Shown here in pieces: positions 25,000-35,415 of a stretch of DNA of 64,000 bases (positions are counted from its first letter, which is position 1; each line of letters opens with the position of its first letter). The DNA is from Proteles cristata cristata (lineage: Eukaryota; Chordata; Mammalia; Carnivora; Hyaenidae), in the NCBI GenBank assembly GCA_017311185.1, contig JAESUZ010000127.1:62001-126000 (forward strand), written 5' to 3'. The translations under genes were made by a program, and so were the position numbers. The notes beneath the pieces were generated by a model that saw only the letters and a list, made by a program, of their open reading frames with translations, was not told the origin of the DNA and did no database searches.

Positions 25000-25403
25000 A
25001 TCTGCCTTTATAATCAATCAAAACCATCCAAAATCAGACTCACTTTCAGAAATGCAACCTTGATGATATCTCTCACTTTTTAAAACCCTTCAGGGTGACC
25101 TCCGCTTATAATTCAAGGCATAACCTCCTTTGTTAGACACCGTAGTTCTCTGAAGTCTAGCCTCAATGATCCTTTCTGTTCTTATTTCTCATATGTTCCA
25201 GGAGATATTTGACTTTCCTTATAATGAATTGCTCACTGTTTTCTGGGAATATCTTTACATTCTTTCTTCTTTGCACCTGTCTATGTTTCCCTGGAATTCA
25301 TTTTTCACTTTCCCCTATTAAGAATTTTTACTTCTTTTTCAAGGGTCATTTAATATCAAATTTTCAATGAGAAGTTCTGCTTAATCACTCCATGGAGTGC
25401 TCA
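25000..25403 (+). mobile_element. L2 3'-end fragment
   Basis: Runs in L2 order: 'aattcaaggcataacctcc', 'tctagcctcaatgatcctt', 'tttgcacctgtctatgtttc', then 'caagggtcatttaatatc' and 'gagaagttctgcttaatc'. It is cut at the right by the LTR that begins at 25408. Confidence 0.65.
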
Positions 25404-25407
25404 GTCA

Positions 25408-26253
25408 TGTGAAGGAGAAAGTTTTGTAAGTAATAAATAAGGTCACAGTTAAATGAAAGCTGGGGTTGCAGATTTGCTACAAGGAATCTGGAATACCAGC
25501 AAGTTATTCTTGCGACTTGGGCCTTCCTCAGCTATAGCGTGTGGGGAATAAGCTTAGGAATTCCAAGAGCTTGCACCGATGGGTTAATTAGGCACAAAGA
25601 AATAGAAAGCCACAGGATGTATGCATCCAAGATTAGGTAAAACAGATTAGGTAAACAGGGCAAAGGCCCCCAGTAAAGGACAAAGATACAGGAGTAGAAA
25701 AGCTTCAGGATGAAAACATCAAAAAGGAGGTAAACAAGACTAGTTATTCTGGGCAGAAATGCCCCCCAACTTAGGTACAATAGCAGAAAGTTGCTTTCAC
25801 GAGAAGGAAGGACCAAAATAGGTAAAGAGGTAAGCTGGGCTATATAGACCACAGCAAGGTGAAATTGCCCAGAGCTGAGCTAATATGCAAAAAGAAAAGT
25901 GCCTTGTTGACCCTGAGGTAGCGTGCTCTGTCTGTCTTATCTCCTAGGCCAATTTAGGTAAATAGAGGTGGGGCCTCATGTCTGCAGTATACAACCTTCC
26001 ATCCAGCACCAGAATTTTGTTTTTATTGACACAAAACCCCCTTTTCCTCACACCCCTAAGTTAATCTTCATAGTTTCTTTGTCTCTTTGTGCATGTCCAT
26101 CACAATTGTAAGACTTCTGATCTTAATACAAACAGCAAGGACCCTTACTCAGGGCTCTTGTCTCTTCCTGGACATTAGTCTCTCTCACATTTTAATTCTG
26201 TGTCCTGCTCTCTTGCTGAACAAGAGAGAACTCCAGACCCAGAGTCTATAACA
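25408..26253. mobile_element. Probable solo LTR inserted in L2
   Basis: A ~846-bp block starting TGTGAAGG and ending TATAACA (TG...CA), lying between L2-like sequences. It contains a TATATAG motif near 25842 and tandem GATTAGGTAAA copies at about 25632-25660. The right end, 'ctcttgctgaacaagagag', has an LTR-like look. No retroviral coding sequence is present. No flanking duplication is obvious, and the orientation and family are undetermined. Confidence 0.5.
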
Positions 26254-26420
26254 ATAGTAGAATTCCTTAAAGTCACAGATCATATCATGCTCCTCTTCTT
26301 CCTCATCATTTTTATTTTTCTTTATAAGTCTTCCAAATAAAATGTATTCCACATTATATTATTACTTGTTTGCTAAAGTATGGAGATGTGCTCTGTAAAG
26401 ACAATTCTTTGGGCAGAATT
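26254..26420 (+). mobile_element. Possible L2 continuation
   Basis: 'tagaattccttaaagtcac' and 'tcatcatttttatttttc' resemble the terminal part of L2, as expected if the LTR split one L2 copy. Weak. Confidence 0.35.
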
Positions 26421-26646
26421 TTTAATGCTGTCCAATTCAATGATTCCAGAAAGCCTTCTGAGACTACATAAGAAACTCCAACATTATGTTCTTATGTCAT
26501 CATTAATTATGAAAATAACTACGAGGTATTTAGAATATCAGATATTCTTTTTTTGAATCATAGATCATTATAGTTACATATTACTTTAAATGGCTACATG
26601 TACAGTGTAAAGAGCAAAAGTCTAGAGATCAAGAATTAATGTCTTA

Positions 26647-26862
26647 GGCATACTTGGGTGGCTCAGTCTGTTAAGCCTCTGACTTTGGCTCAAGTCATGA
26701 TCTCACAGTTCATGGGTTCAAGCCCCATGTCAGGCTCTGTGCTGACAGCTTAGAGCCTAGATCCTGCTTCAGATTCTGTGTCTCTCTCTCTTTCCCTCCC
26801 CCATTTGTGTGCTGTCTCTCTCTCTCTTAAAAATAAACAAACATTAAAAATTTTAAAAACAA
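26647..26862 (+). mobile_element. Carnivoran tRNA-Lys SINE
   Basis: Sense copy, 'ggcatacttgggtggctcag' to 'aataaacaaacattaaaaa'. It has the older GACAGCTTAGAG form without the TGCC insertion. The flanks share only a loose match (AAGAATTAATGTCTT and AAGAATCTTTTGTTGTCTT), so the TSD is uncertain. Confidence 0.94.
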
Positions 26863-27494
26863 AAGAATCTTTTGTTGTCTTAGACTGAATTCTGCCGCTT
26901 TCTAGATGTGTGAACCTGAGGAACAAAATTTGAGTCTCAGTTAACACCTCTATTAAAAAAAACAAACCCTCATTGCTTGTTTTCAGGTATTTTTCTAAGT
27001 CCTGTGCAAATGAGGGAGAAAAAACTTGGCTTTCAATAGATTATATACTATTGTCAGCATTTAATTAATTTTAAAATTTATATTTCTTGATCAATAGTTA
27101 TAAAATATAATTGTATTATATTATATTGTTAAAATATTACTCCATCTTCTATTTTCTATACATACATAATATTTTCATCCTCAGGAAAGGAATTTATTTC
27201 TTCGTTCTCCAATGGGAAGGCGCTGCTAATTACAGAGGTTTTCACATAGTAGACACTCAGTAAATATAGTATTTGTGAATACCAGGCATTCAATACTAAA
27301 ATACGTACATTATAATGCTTGTAATTATTTGTAAATTAGTCTGAAATCCAGTTGACTGCTGTTCTTTATGTAAACACATTTTTTTTACTTAAAAATAAAT
27401 GTTTTATTTTTTTAATTAGGTGAATTTAAAGGAAAAAATCATTCAGAATTTTCAAATTCTTAGGGTCCATGTTGATCAAACATATCCTGAACTC
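26863..27494. other. Unassigned AT-rich DNA
   Basis: Nothing recognisable beyond AT-rich sequence. Confidence 0.5.
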
Positions 27495-27645
27495 AAGAAA
27501 CATCTATAGGATGAGCACTGGGTATTGTATGTAAGCGAAAAACCACGGGAATCTACTCCAGAAAGCAAAAGCATACTTTACACACTGTATGTTAGTCAAT
27601 TTGACAATAAATTATATAAAAATAAGGAAAGAAAGAAAGAAGAAT
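27495..27645 (+). mobile_element. Carnivoran L1 3' terminus, 5' truncated
   Basis: 'atgagcactgggtattgtat' followed by 'gaatctactccagaaagc', 'cacactgtatgttagtcaat' and 'ttgacaataaattatataa' is the end of carnivoran L1 3' UTRs. It closes with an A-rich (AAAG)n tail. Only the last ~130 bp were inserted or kept. Confidence 0.8.
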
Positions 27646-27729
27646 CTTTAAAGTGAGTTACCACTTAAATAATAAAAGAATGTGTCCATTTGTGTTTTCT
27701 TAAATCAGGATGACTGGTGTTACTTTTTT

Positions 27730-27997
27730 TTTTTAATTTAATGTTTATTTATTTTATTTTATTTTTTTATGTTTTATTTCTAGGACAGAGAGAGAGACAG
27801 CGTGAGCAGGGGAGGGTCAGAGAGAGGGAGTCACAGACTGAAACAGGCTCCAGGCTCTGAGCTGGCAGTCAGCACAGAGCCCGACGCGGGGCTTGAACCC
27901 ATGAACCACGAGATCATGACCTAAGCGAAAGTCAGACGCTTAACTGAATAAACCACCCAGGCGCCCCAATATTTATTTATTTTTGAGAGAGATAGGA

Positions 27998-28041
<44 letters not shown>

Positions 28042-28208
28042 CACAAGTGGGGTAGGGGCAGAGAGAGAGGGAGACACAGAATCCAAAGCAGGCTCCAGGC
28101 TCAGAGCTGTCAGCATAGAGCCCGATGCAGGGCTTGAATCCACAATTCGTGAGATCATGACCTGAGTTGAAGTCTGACACTTAACTGACTGAGCCAACCC
28201 AGGCACCC
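27730..28208 (-). mobile_element. Older carnivoran SINE, split by a younger SINE
   Basis: The antisense body lies at about 27984-28208: GA stretch, 'ccaaagcaggctccaggctc', 'gagccaacccaggcacccct'. Its tail complement (27730-27755) is separated from the body by the inner SINE at 27756-27967. Outer flanks share CTGGTGTTA and CTGGTATTA, a weak TSD. The GA stretch at 27984-28041 is unusually long. Confidence 0.92.
27756..27967 (-). mobile_element. Young-type SINE nested in the tail of another SINE
   Basis: Carries the young markers (sense TGCC insertion, CAGTCTGTGACTCCC, CTAGAAATAAA tail form) and the full GCGCCCC head complement. TSD AATGTTTATTTATTTT at 27740-27755 and AATATTTATTTATTTT at 27968-27983, copied from the A tail of the older SINE. 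The nesting gives the relative age directly. Confidence 0.95.
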
Positions 28209-28659
28209 CTGGTATTAAAAAATTTTGACACAATTGCTGAAACGCTAAAAAAAAAAAAAAAAAAAAAAGTCACATGATTCTGTTAGTTTATCAGTGATGA
28301 CTACTGAATTGTTTCTCTGATATCAATTGTCTTTGAAAAATACAATAGAACACTCATCTTGTGTGTCAGTAAATCTCATCACGAGGGAATAAGTAATTCT
28401 CGCTCTTAATATCAACTTGCTTGTAAGAGAGGTGATAATGTTTTGGTTATTCTGACCTTGAGGTCATTTCTGACTGCTTTCCTTCCCCCACACTGTCAAC
28501 CAGCACATCAAATCCTTTCAGCATAGACAGTGAGTACAAACGTATCTCACAGTCTCCACTACTCCAAGTCCAGATAGATTCACCATAATCCCTAATCTGG
28601 ACTCAAAAAAATAATAATAAAAACAAAATCTTCTAACATGTCTTCTTCTATACTTACAG

Positions 28660-29240
28660 ATTTTCCCCTTTGCAAAAACCATGGTGGCCTTTTAAAAATC
28701 GGAGTCAGCACTATCATCCTGCTGATCCAAACTCTGCTTGGCTTATGGCACTCACAATAAAGCCAAGGCTATCCTGCTTGGCCAAAGTATACTGATGCCA
28801 TCATGAACTTTCTTCTCTTTTCCCACTGAATTAGCCTCCACACCATGGATCCAAGCCTCGAAGCATGCCTCTGCTGACCCCAAAGCATTTGAGCCTGATC
28901 TTCTGGTCTATAACATCCTTCATCCAGAAAGTCACCTGGCTCTATCATTTCCTTCTGTCTGTATTTAAATGTCATATTTTCACACAGAAGCCTTATTGCA
29001 CCACATTCTACAAAATAGCGCATCCTTTTCACCATGCTCTTCCACATTTATTTGCCATCATTTGTGTATTTCCACCTGCCTTTTAAACTTTTTTTTTTTT
29101 TTTTTTTTTTACTTGGTACCTGCCATTCCCCTGCAATGGAACCTCTGTTAGGACAGGAAAGTTGTTTGGTTCATGCCCACATAACCAAAGTCTAGAAGGA
29201 TGGGTTGGAAAATGTCGGTGATCAATGAATATTTCCTGAA
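28660..29240 (+). mobile_element. L2 3'-end, interrupted by poly-T
   Basis: L2 order is visible: 'cacaataaagccaaggctat', 'gcctgatcttctggtctat', 'tttaaatgtcatattttcac' and 'cagaagccttattgcacca', then 'aacctctgttaggacagg'. It finishes with 'gatcaatgaatatttcctg'. A run of about 23 T at 29089-29111 interrupts it. Confidence 0.72.
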
Positions 29241-30872
29241 TTTTAAAACCTTTGTTATTAAACAGTGTGGGACCTTAACTTTTTATTTAAATGATTACAA
29301 TTTGAGAGCTTTCTATGTATTTTCAAGAATAACATGTTTACATAAAACCATTGAAAGGAAATGGACACTTTTATATTCTATGTTTCCACCCTTATGAAGA
29401 AATATGTTTCTTAAACTAGTGAACTAAATGAATGAGTTAAGTAAGATATGTACCACTACAGCCTAATTTTCAATGGAATAAATATAGCTCTAGAATTCTG
29501 GATCTGTCATGAAATAAGAGATATTATTGTCTAAAAAGAATTCCAGAAAAGGACAATAATTTTTGATCAGGCATAGATCCTTTTCATAATTTCATAACAG
29601 CAATAGTAATTTATTAAAGTAGATTTTTTGTATTATTCTATATTCTTTATTTTTTTACATCCCATAGCTTAGGCATTGGAATATATACAGTTTAGTAATG
29701 TCAAGTAATTGAAATGCTTTACAATATTTGTGATTATCAACAGTGAAGGGCAATGAACTTGTCCAGTACTTTTATTTTGATCTTCTCTATGTTAAAGAAG
29801 GAGTATTTTATTTAAAAATTTCTGAGTTGGCAGACTGTGGAAAGAAACTGAGTAAAATATCAACCTGCATTTTAAAAATGTGCTTCTGTGTCAGTGTGTA
29901 TGCAAGTGCGCTTGAGAGTATGTGCAGAGAAAGAAAGAGAGTTGTTTTACTATTCATACAAAATAAAAGTTACAACATATATAGTATCTTAGGGAGAGTT
30001 TTATTGTTATCTTATTATAATCCAGTTGAGCTCTATAAAAAATGCTCAGAATGTATAACATAAAAACCAGTATTATTTATGATTTCTACTGCTTCAACAT
30101 TTACTGTCAAGATCTTTATGACAGAAAATCTATTTTCTATACTCCACTGTTTCCAATAATCTCTCTCCCTTTTTAATGTTATATTCTTTTCTAAGGATGA
30201 ACTTACTATTTCATTGTGTGAAGTGTCAAGTCTTGCTAGAAATCCAAGCCTGTTTCACTAGGAACAGATGCATGAAACATCAGGTTTCCTAGCTGTGCAC
30301 ATGCACACACCTGATAAAGAAAAATATACTGATATCTTCCTCTGATATAAAATATTGAAAAGATTTTCTGTCTCAATACTAACCTTAAATAGGATGGTGA
30401 AACAAATATATTATGTATAAAAGTAAATCTGGCAAATGACGGAGTGTAGATCATATTGTTTCCCATATTATTTCAACCTCTCCTATTTTATGAATAGTTA
30501 ACTCTGTTACTATGTTAATGTTGGATTATGCTAAAATAACTGTGCCTGCATAATCTCTAATACTAATTATTAATGTATGAGAGATACATACTTGTCAGTG
30601 ACTCTGTGTTTTCTAGAATTTGACATTGTGTTTTCTTTGAATTTACTTTATGAATAAAGTAAAATGGAGAGTTATTTTTTTCTGAATTGTTAGAAACGAA
30701 TGGGAAAAGTAATCTACTATAATATTCAATTTTTTTTGATAAATGAAGATTGAAACTACTGCTCCAATCATACAGTTACTTTGATAATTCTATTTCATTC
30801 ATCATCTAAGATTAATTCAACATTCACTTCATAATTTTGTATCCAGTAATTATCTGAAGGCATTGCTGGTAT
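29241..30872. other. Unassigned AT-rich DNA
   Basis: No recognisable repeat. A 106-codon plus-strand frame (29743-30063, non-ATG opportunities included) has no known motif and lies in low-GC sequence, so it is treated as chance. Confidence 0.45.
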
Positions 30873-30886
30873 AAGAAAATGTGATT

Positions 30887-31117
30887 GGGGAGCCTGTGAA
30901 TGTGAAATGTGAAATGTGGCTCAGTTGGTTAAGTATCTGACTTCATCTCAGGTCATGATATCTATCACAGGTTGTGAGTGAGTTAGAGCCCTGTATCAGG
31001 CTCTGTGCTGATAGCTCAGAGCCTGGAGCCTGCTTCAGATTCTTTGTCTCCCTCTCTCTCTCGCTGCTCTCCACTGCTCATGCTCTCTTTTTCTCTCTCA
31101 AAAATAAACATTAAAAA
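30887..31117 (+). mobile_element. Carnivoran SINE with internal triplication
   Basis: Sense copy ending 'aaaaataaacattaaaaaa', with near-perfect TSD AAGAAAATGTGATT and AAGAAAATGTTATT at 30873-30886 and 31118-31131. In the head, before GGCTCAG, there are three tandem GTGAAAT-type units (about 30899-30920). These replace the usual CCTGGGT text, so the A-box surroundings are altered. The B-box region is also changed by an inserted GTGAGTGA-like run. Confidence 0.9.
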
Positions 31118-31134
31118 AAGAAAATGTTATTAAA

Positions 31135-31643
31135 TAATACCAAAAATGCAACATCCTCAAATAGCTACAAGAAATAAAAGCATGTTGAATTAGTTTAAGT
31201 TCATTTATTTCCAACATACGTAACAATATTCCTTGCCAAAAGCTCCAGCCAAAATGCCATATACATATACATTTTTCCCATTAGATAAAATAAACTTCCA
31301 AATTTTCTTGGTACAGCTATGGAGAACAATTATTTTCATTTTCATTTGGATTATGAACTGAATAGAGTTTGTTGAGATTTTGAGGTAAGTGAGAGAAGGA
31401 GAAAGAGATGTAACAAAAAAAATATCAGAAAGAAAAATAAAATGGGGACTTTATTATATTGATTGAATTAAGACTTTAGATATATAACTATTAATGTTAC
31501 AGGTACTAGAAATGATAATGAGAATAGTTAGACAAATGTATTACAGCATGATTTTTCATGAAATTGAGACTATCTTTCTTAAAAGGAAAAAAAATCTTTT
31601 AATTCCTTGACAATTGATTTGTTTGATAATAGCTAATAGTTAT
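31135..31643. other. Unassigned AT-rich DNA
   Basis: No gene or repeat recognised. Confidence 0.45.
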
Positions 31644-31660
31644 GAAATATCATCAATTTC

Positions 31661-31882
31661 TTTTTTTACCTGTTTAAAAAGTTTTTATTTATTTATTTTG
31701 AGAGAGGCAGTGAGAGTAGGGGAAGTGCAGAGAAAGAGAGGGAGAGAGAAAATCTCAAGCTGGCTCCTGACTGCCTACACACAGCTGTATGTGGGGCTCA
31801 AACTCATGAAACCATGAGATCATGACCTGAGTTGAAGCCAAGAGTTGGATGCTTAACCAACTGAGCCACCCAGGCACCCCTA
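31661..31882 (-). mobile_element. Older carnivoran SINE, antisense
   Basis: TSD GAAATATCATCAATTTC at 31644-31660 and GAAATATTATCCATTTC at 31883-31899 (15 of 17). Body 'ctcaagctggctcctgactg', head 'gagccacccaggcacccc'. Confidence 0.95.
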
Positions 31883-32489
31883 GAAATATTATCCATTTCT
31901 GAGTACCTGTACATGTAACAATACTTGTATGAATGACATAGAATGTAGAATCACATATGTAAAAATCTAGTTTTTATATAAAAAACACTATAATATAATT
32001 ATTATTTTAAGCACTAAAAACATTATTTGTATTAAATGAGTCCCTTTTATCAAATTAAGTACTTAACATAGAGATTATTCTTTTAGACAACAAAAGCATC
32101 TTATTTTAGAAAATTGAACTGGCAAAATTAGTAAAAGTTTTGACACACCATATCGGTCATGGCCAACAAAGTTATGACTGACAGCCTGCCTAGGGCCCCA
32201 GGGACAAATCTTTAAAAGAAGGGTAGTGTCCAAAGGCAGAGTTCAAGGTAAAGGTCTGGAACAGCAAGACTAATACCTCAGAGGGTAACAAAAGCTGCCA
32301 AGGTCAAATTAAAATCAATCCATCAGTTTATAGGCACCTCATGTGGCAAAGACAGGGCCAGAGCTCTATGATTCTACTCCACACAACCAGTGAAAAACCA
32401 TTTTTATAAATTCTATAGAGAAGAGTGTGATATCTTGTGGTAGTTATGGACAAGCTGTCAATCTATCTAGAGATGCTCTATCTCTTCTT

Positions 32490-32716
32490 TTTTTTTTTTT
32501 TTAATTTTTTTTTTTAATGTTTATTTTTAGGAGAGAGAGAGAGACAGCGTGAGCAGGGGAGGGTCAGAGAGAGAGGGAGTCACAGACTGAAACAGGCTCC
32601 AGGCTCTGAGCTGGCAGTCAGCACAGAGCCCGACGCGGTGCTCGAACCCACGAACCGCGAGATCATGACCTAAGCGAAAGTCGGACGCTTAACCGACTAA
32701 GCCACCCAGGCGCCCC
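32490..32716 (-). mobile_element. Youngest-looking SINE insertion, antisense
   Basis: Perfect 20-bp target-site duplication GAGATGCTCTATCTCTTCTT at 32470-32489 and 32717-32736. The body is nearly identical to the copy at 16251 in the opposite orientation, including an intact GGCGCCCC head complement, B box and TGCC insertion, with a long T run for the tail. One visible change is GGTGCTCG for GGGGCTCG. It is the best candidate in the window for a recently inserted, possibly polymorphic, copy. Confidence 0.97.
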
Positions 32717-32894
32717 GAGATGCTCTATCTCTTCTTATTCAAGGAGGACATTCTTCTTGTAAAATCACATTTTGTAATATTCAATGTCCCTTGGAGATAT
32801 TTTCACAGACACCTTTAAAAACACAAATCCCATGTTTCGTATCTATGCTGTGACATAAAGTTAGAACTGTATGGAGAATATCACTGACTTTAAG

Positions 32895-33105
32895 AAAAGG
32901 CTTTGGTTTGAATCACATCTCTGCCACTTACTAATTGAATGACCTTGAGCTGTTTATTTTACACCTCTGAGCTTCAGTTTTACTACCTCTAAAATGATGA
33001 TGATAATAAATGGCTAGCAGCATTGCTATGAGGATGAATTGAGAAAGTGAAGGTAAAACATTTAAAGAGAGCCTCGAAAAGATAGCACTGTAGTAGCTAT
33101 TATTT
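32895..33105 (+). mobile_element. MIR
   Basis: Classic MIR core order: 'ttgaatcacatctctgccac', 'ttgaatgaccttgagctgtt', 'ctctgagcttcagttttac', 'ctctaaaatgatgatgataa', 'ttgctatgaggatgaattga', then a 'agcactgtagtagctatt' end. Confidence 0.92.
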
Positions 33106-33401
33106 TATTGTACCTTTCTCTGACAGCAGTTTAGAGACTAACATACAGCTACCACAATTCATTCTGTTGCTGAGGATGAAAATTATAGAGCCAGAATAGC
33201 ATCAAGTTTTCATCTTGGGTGTCAATGCCAATATATTCCTAATGGTTGCATAGTGTAATGTGTCAAGAAAAGTTTGAGAGTTAAGCAAAGACTATCCATG
33301 GAGCATTTTCTATAATTGGTGGGAAAAGATGACAGTATAACTATACATGCTAACCTGGATATACAGACTTTGATTGAAATAATCTAATTTTTTAAATCTA
33401 A

Positions 33402-34050
33402 AATACCTTAATTTGTCAAGGATGTGGAAAAAAAGGAATCCTCTTATGCTGTTGGTGGGAATGCAAACTGGTACAGCCAGTGTAGCTGTTCTTCAAAAAC
33501 TTAAAAATAGAACTAATTTAACACCCAGGAATCATAGTGCTGGACAGTTACCAAAAAAATACAAGAGCAGTAATTTTTGTTTTTTAGATATATACCAAAG
33601 GATGTATCCACCCCTATGTTTATAGCAGCATTATTTACAATAGCCAAGATGCACAAGCAAGCCAAGTGTCCATCAACTGATGAATGATAAAGAAGAGGTG
33701 ATACACATATCCAATGGAATATCATTCAGCCATAAAGAAAGAATGAAATCTTGCCATTTGCAATAACATGGATAGAGGTAGAGACTATAATGCTAAGCAA
33801 AATAAGTTAGTCAGAGAAAGACAAATACCATATAATCTCATTTGTGGAATTTAAGAAACAAAACGATGAGTAAAAAGAGGCAGAAACAGAGAGAGAGAGA
33901 GAGAGAGACAAACCAAGAAACAGACTCTTAACTATAGAGAACAAACTGCTGGTTACCAGAGGAGGGGGTGGGAAGATGGGGGATATAGGGCACAGGAATT
34001 GAAGAATACATTTATAATGTAATTTTTAATAAAATGAAATGAAAAAAATA
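33402..34050 (+). mobile_element. Carnivoran L1 ORF2 3' end and 3' UTR
   Basis: 'ttggtgggaatgcaaactgg', 'atgtttatagcagcattat', 'agtgtccatcaactgatgaa', 'tgaaatcttgccatttgca' and 'agttagtcagagaaagac' appear in canonical carnivoran L1 order. They are followed by a G-rich UTR and 'aataaaatgaaatgaaaaaa'. Frameshifts and stops show it is dead and 5' truncated. A (GA)n patch sits at about 33885-33910. Confidence 0.92.
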
Positions 34051-34191
34051 ATTTGTAATGTTCATATTAATTTTTACTTGATTGTGGAAGTGGAAAATTA
34101 GATATGCATGGCAGAATCATATAAGCACACAAAAGCAAAATAATCCAAATATTTTGGTGACTGCCCAAATCATCAACAATAAATTAAACAT

Positions 34192-34300
34192 TTCATTTCT
34201 CTTCTTTTCTTTTCTTTTCTCTTTTCTTTTCTTTTTTTCTCTTCTCTTCTCTTCTCTTCTCTTCTCTTCTCTTCCCTTTTCTTTTTTTTTTTCTTTTTTT
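34192..34300. repeat. Polypyrimidine (TTTTC)n/(TTCTC)n tract
   Basis: About 100 bp of pyrimidine only on the plus strand, with at least seven TTCTC units and earlier TTTTC units. It contains mirror-symmetric segments. The 138- and 67-codon frames through it reflect the repeat. Confidence 0.93.
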
Positions 34301-34314
34301 AAGTCTAGAAGCAG

Positions 34315-34545
34315 GGGCACCTGGGTGGTTCAGTTCAATAAGCATCTGACTCTTAATTTTGGCTCAGGTCACAATCTCATGGTTTGTGAGATTGAGACCC
34401 AAGTTGGGCTCTATGTTGGCAGCACAAAGCCCACCTGGGACTCTCTCCCTTTCTCTCTGGCCCTACTCTGCTCGTGTTCTCTCTCGCCACACTTGTGATC
34501 TCTCTCTCAAAATTAATAAACATTTAAAAATAAATAAATGAATGA
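34315..34545 (+). mobile_element. Older carnivoran SINE
   Basis: Sense copy 'gggcacctgggtggttcagt' to 'aataaacatttaaaaataaa', flanked by TSD TAGAAGCAG at 34306-34314 and 34546-34554. The middle, 'agcacaaagcccacctggga', differs from the common subfamilies, so this is an older lineage. Confidence 0.92.
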
Positions 34546-34611
34546 TAGAAGCAGTTCTTTTGCTACATAGTTTTGTATCTCCTCTTAGAAATAAAAAAAG
34601 GATCTTTAGAA

Positions 34612-35035
34612 CAGTGGTTCTCAATTCAGACCAAACCAAAAATGAGTGGTAAACTTCTTGATATTAACAATGGAGATTGTCTCCCCACATAACCAGATAT
34701 ACTAGGTTCAAGTGCATACCAGCCTGTGTATTTTTCACAACCACCAAAATCATTCTAAAACGAAGGCTGGTAGGGGCGCCTGAGTGGCTCAGTTGGTTAA
34801 GCGTCTGGCTTTGGCTCAGGTCGTGATTTCACGGTTCGTGGGTTTGAGCCCCTTGTCCGGCTCTATGCTGACAGCTAGCTCAGAGCCTGCAGGCTACTTC
34901 AGATTCTGTGACACTTTCTCTCTCTGACCTTCCCCTGCTCATGCTGTCTCTCTCTCTCTATCTATCAAAAATAAATAAAACACTAAAATAATTAAAATAA
35001 AAAATAAAACGAAGGCTGGTCAAGAAGCCTTACAG
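34612..35035 (+). mobile_element. MER5-like hAT fragment split by a SINE
   Basis: Begins CAGTGGTTCTCAA at 34612, the terminal inverted repeat wording of hAT-Charlie MER5 elements. It continues to 'caccaaaatcattctaa'; the SINE at 34772 intervenes, then 'ggctggtcaagaagcctta' could be the decayed right end. Diverged, non-coding. Confidence 0.6.
34772..35004 (+). mobile_element. Carnivoran SINE inserted in the MER5-like element
   Basis: Sense copy with intact head GGGGCGCCTGAGTGGCTCAG. Perfect 16-bp TSD TAAAACGAAGGCTGGT at 34756-34771 and 35005-35020. It has an unusual duplicated GACAGCTAGCTCAGAG and an A tail of (TAAAA)-type units. Confidence 0.97.
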
Positions 35036-35183
35036 TCTTTGAAAATATAACATTTGTGTTTGGAAATTGATATATGAGAAAAAATATCTGAAGTCATAGC
35101 TGTCTTTCCTAATATTGTTATTGCCCAATTTCTTACACATTACAGCCATCAATTAAAATTAAGTTATAAAAATTAAGTTGTCA

Positions 35184-35399
35184 GGGCGCTTGGGTGGCTT
35201 AGTCGGTTAAGCTTCCGACTTTCGCTTATGTCATGATCTCGCGGGTCATGGGTTCAGGCCCCGCGTTGGGCTCTGTGCTGACTGCCAGCTCAGAGCCTGG
35301 AGCCTGTTTCAGTCTGTGACTCCCTCTCTCTCTGACCCTCCCCTGCTCACGCTGTCTCTCTCTCTCTCTCCTAGAAATAAATAAAATAAAACATTAAAA
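35184..35399 (+). mobile_element. Young-type carnivoran SINE
   Basis: Head GGGCGCTTGGGTGGCTTAG, TGCC insertion, CTAGAAATAAATAAAATAAAAC tail. Perfect 16-bp TSD AAAAATTAAGTTGTCA at 35168-35183 and 35400-35415. The B box reads GGTTCAGGCCC, which departs from GGTTCGAGCCC. Confidence 0.97.
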
Positions 35400-35415
35400 A
35401 AAAATTAAGTTGTCA

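Noticed and set aside
25532..25852. 106-codon hydrophobic minus-strand frame
   Set aside because: Lies wholly within the LTR-like block; hydrophobicity follows from pyrimidine-rich composition, and no membrane protein family is recognisable.
34082..34498. 138-codon plus-strand open frame
   Set aside because: It runs through the polypyrimidine tract (Phe/Leu/Ser repeats) and then SINE sequence.
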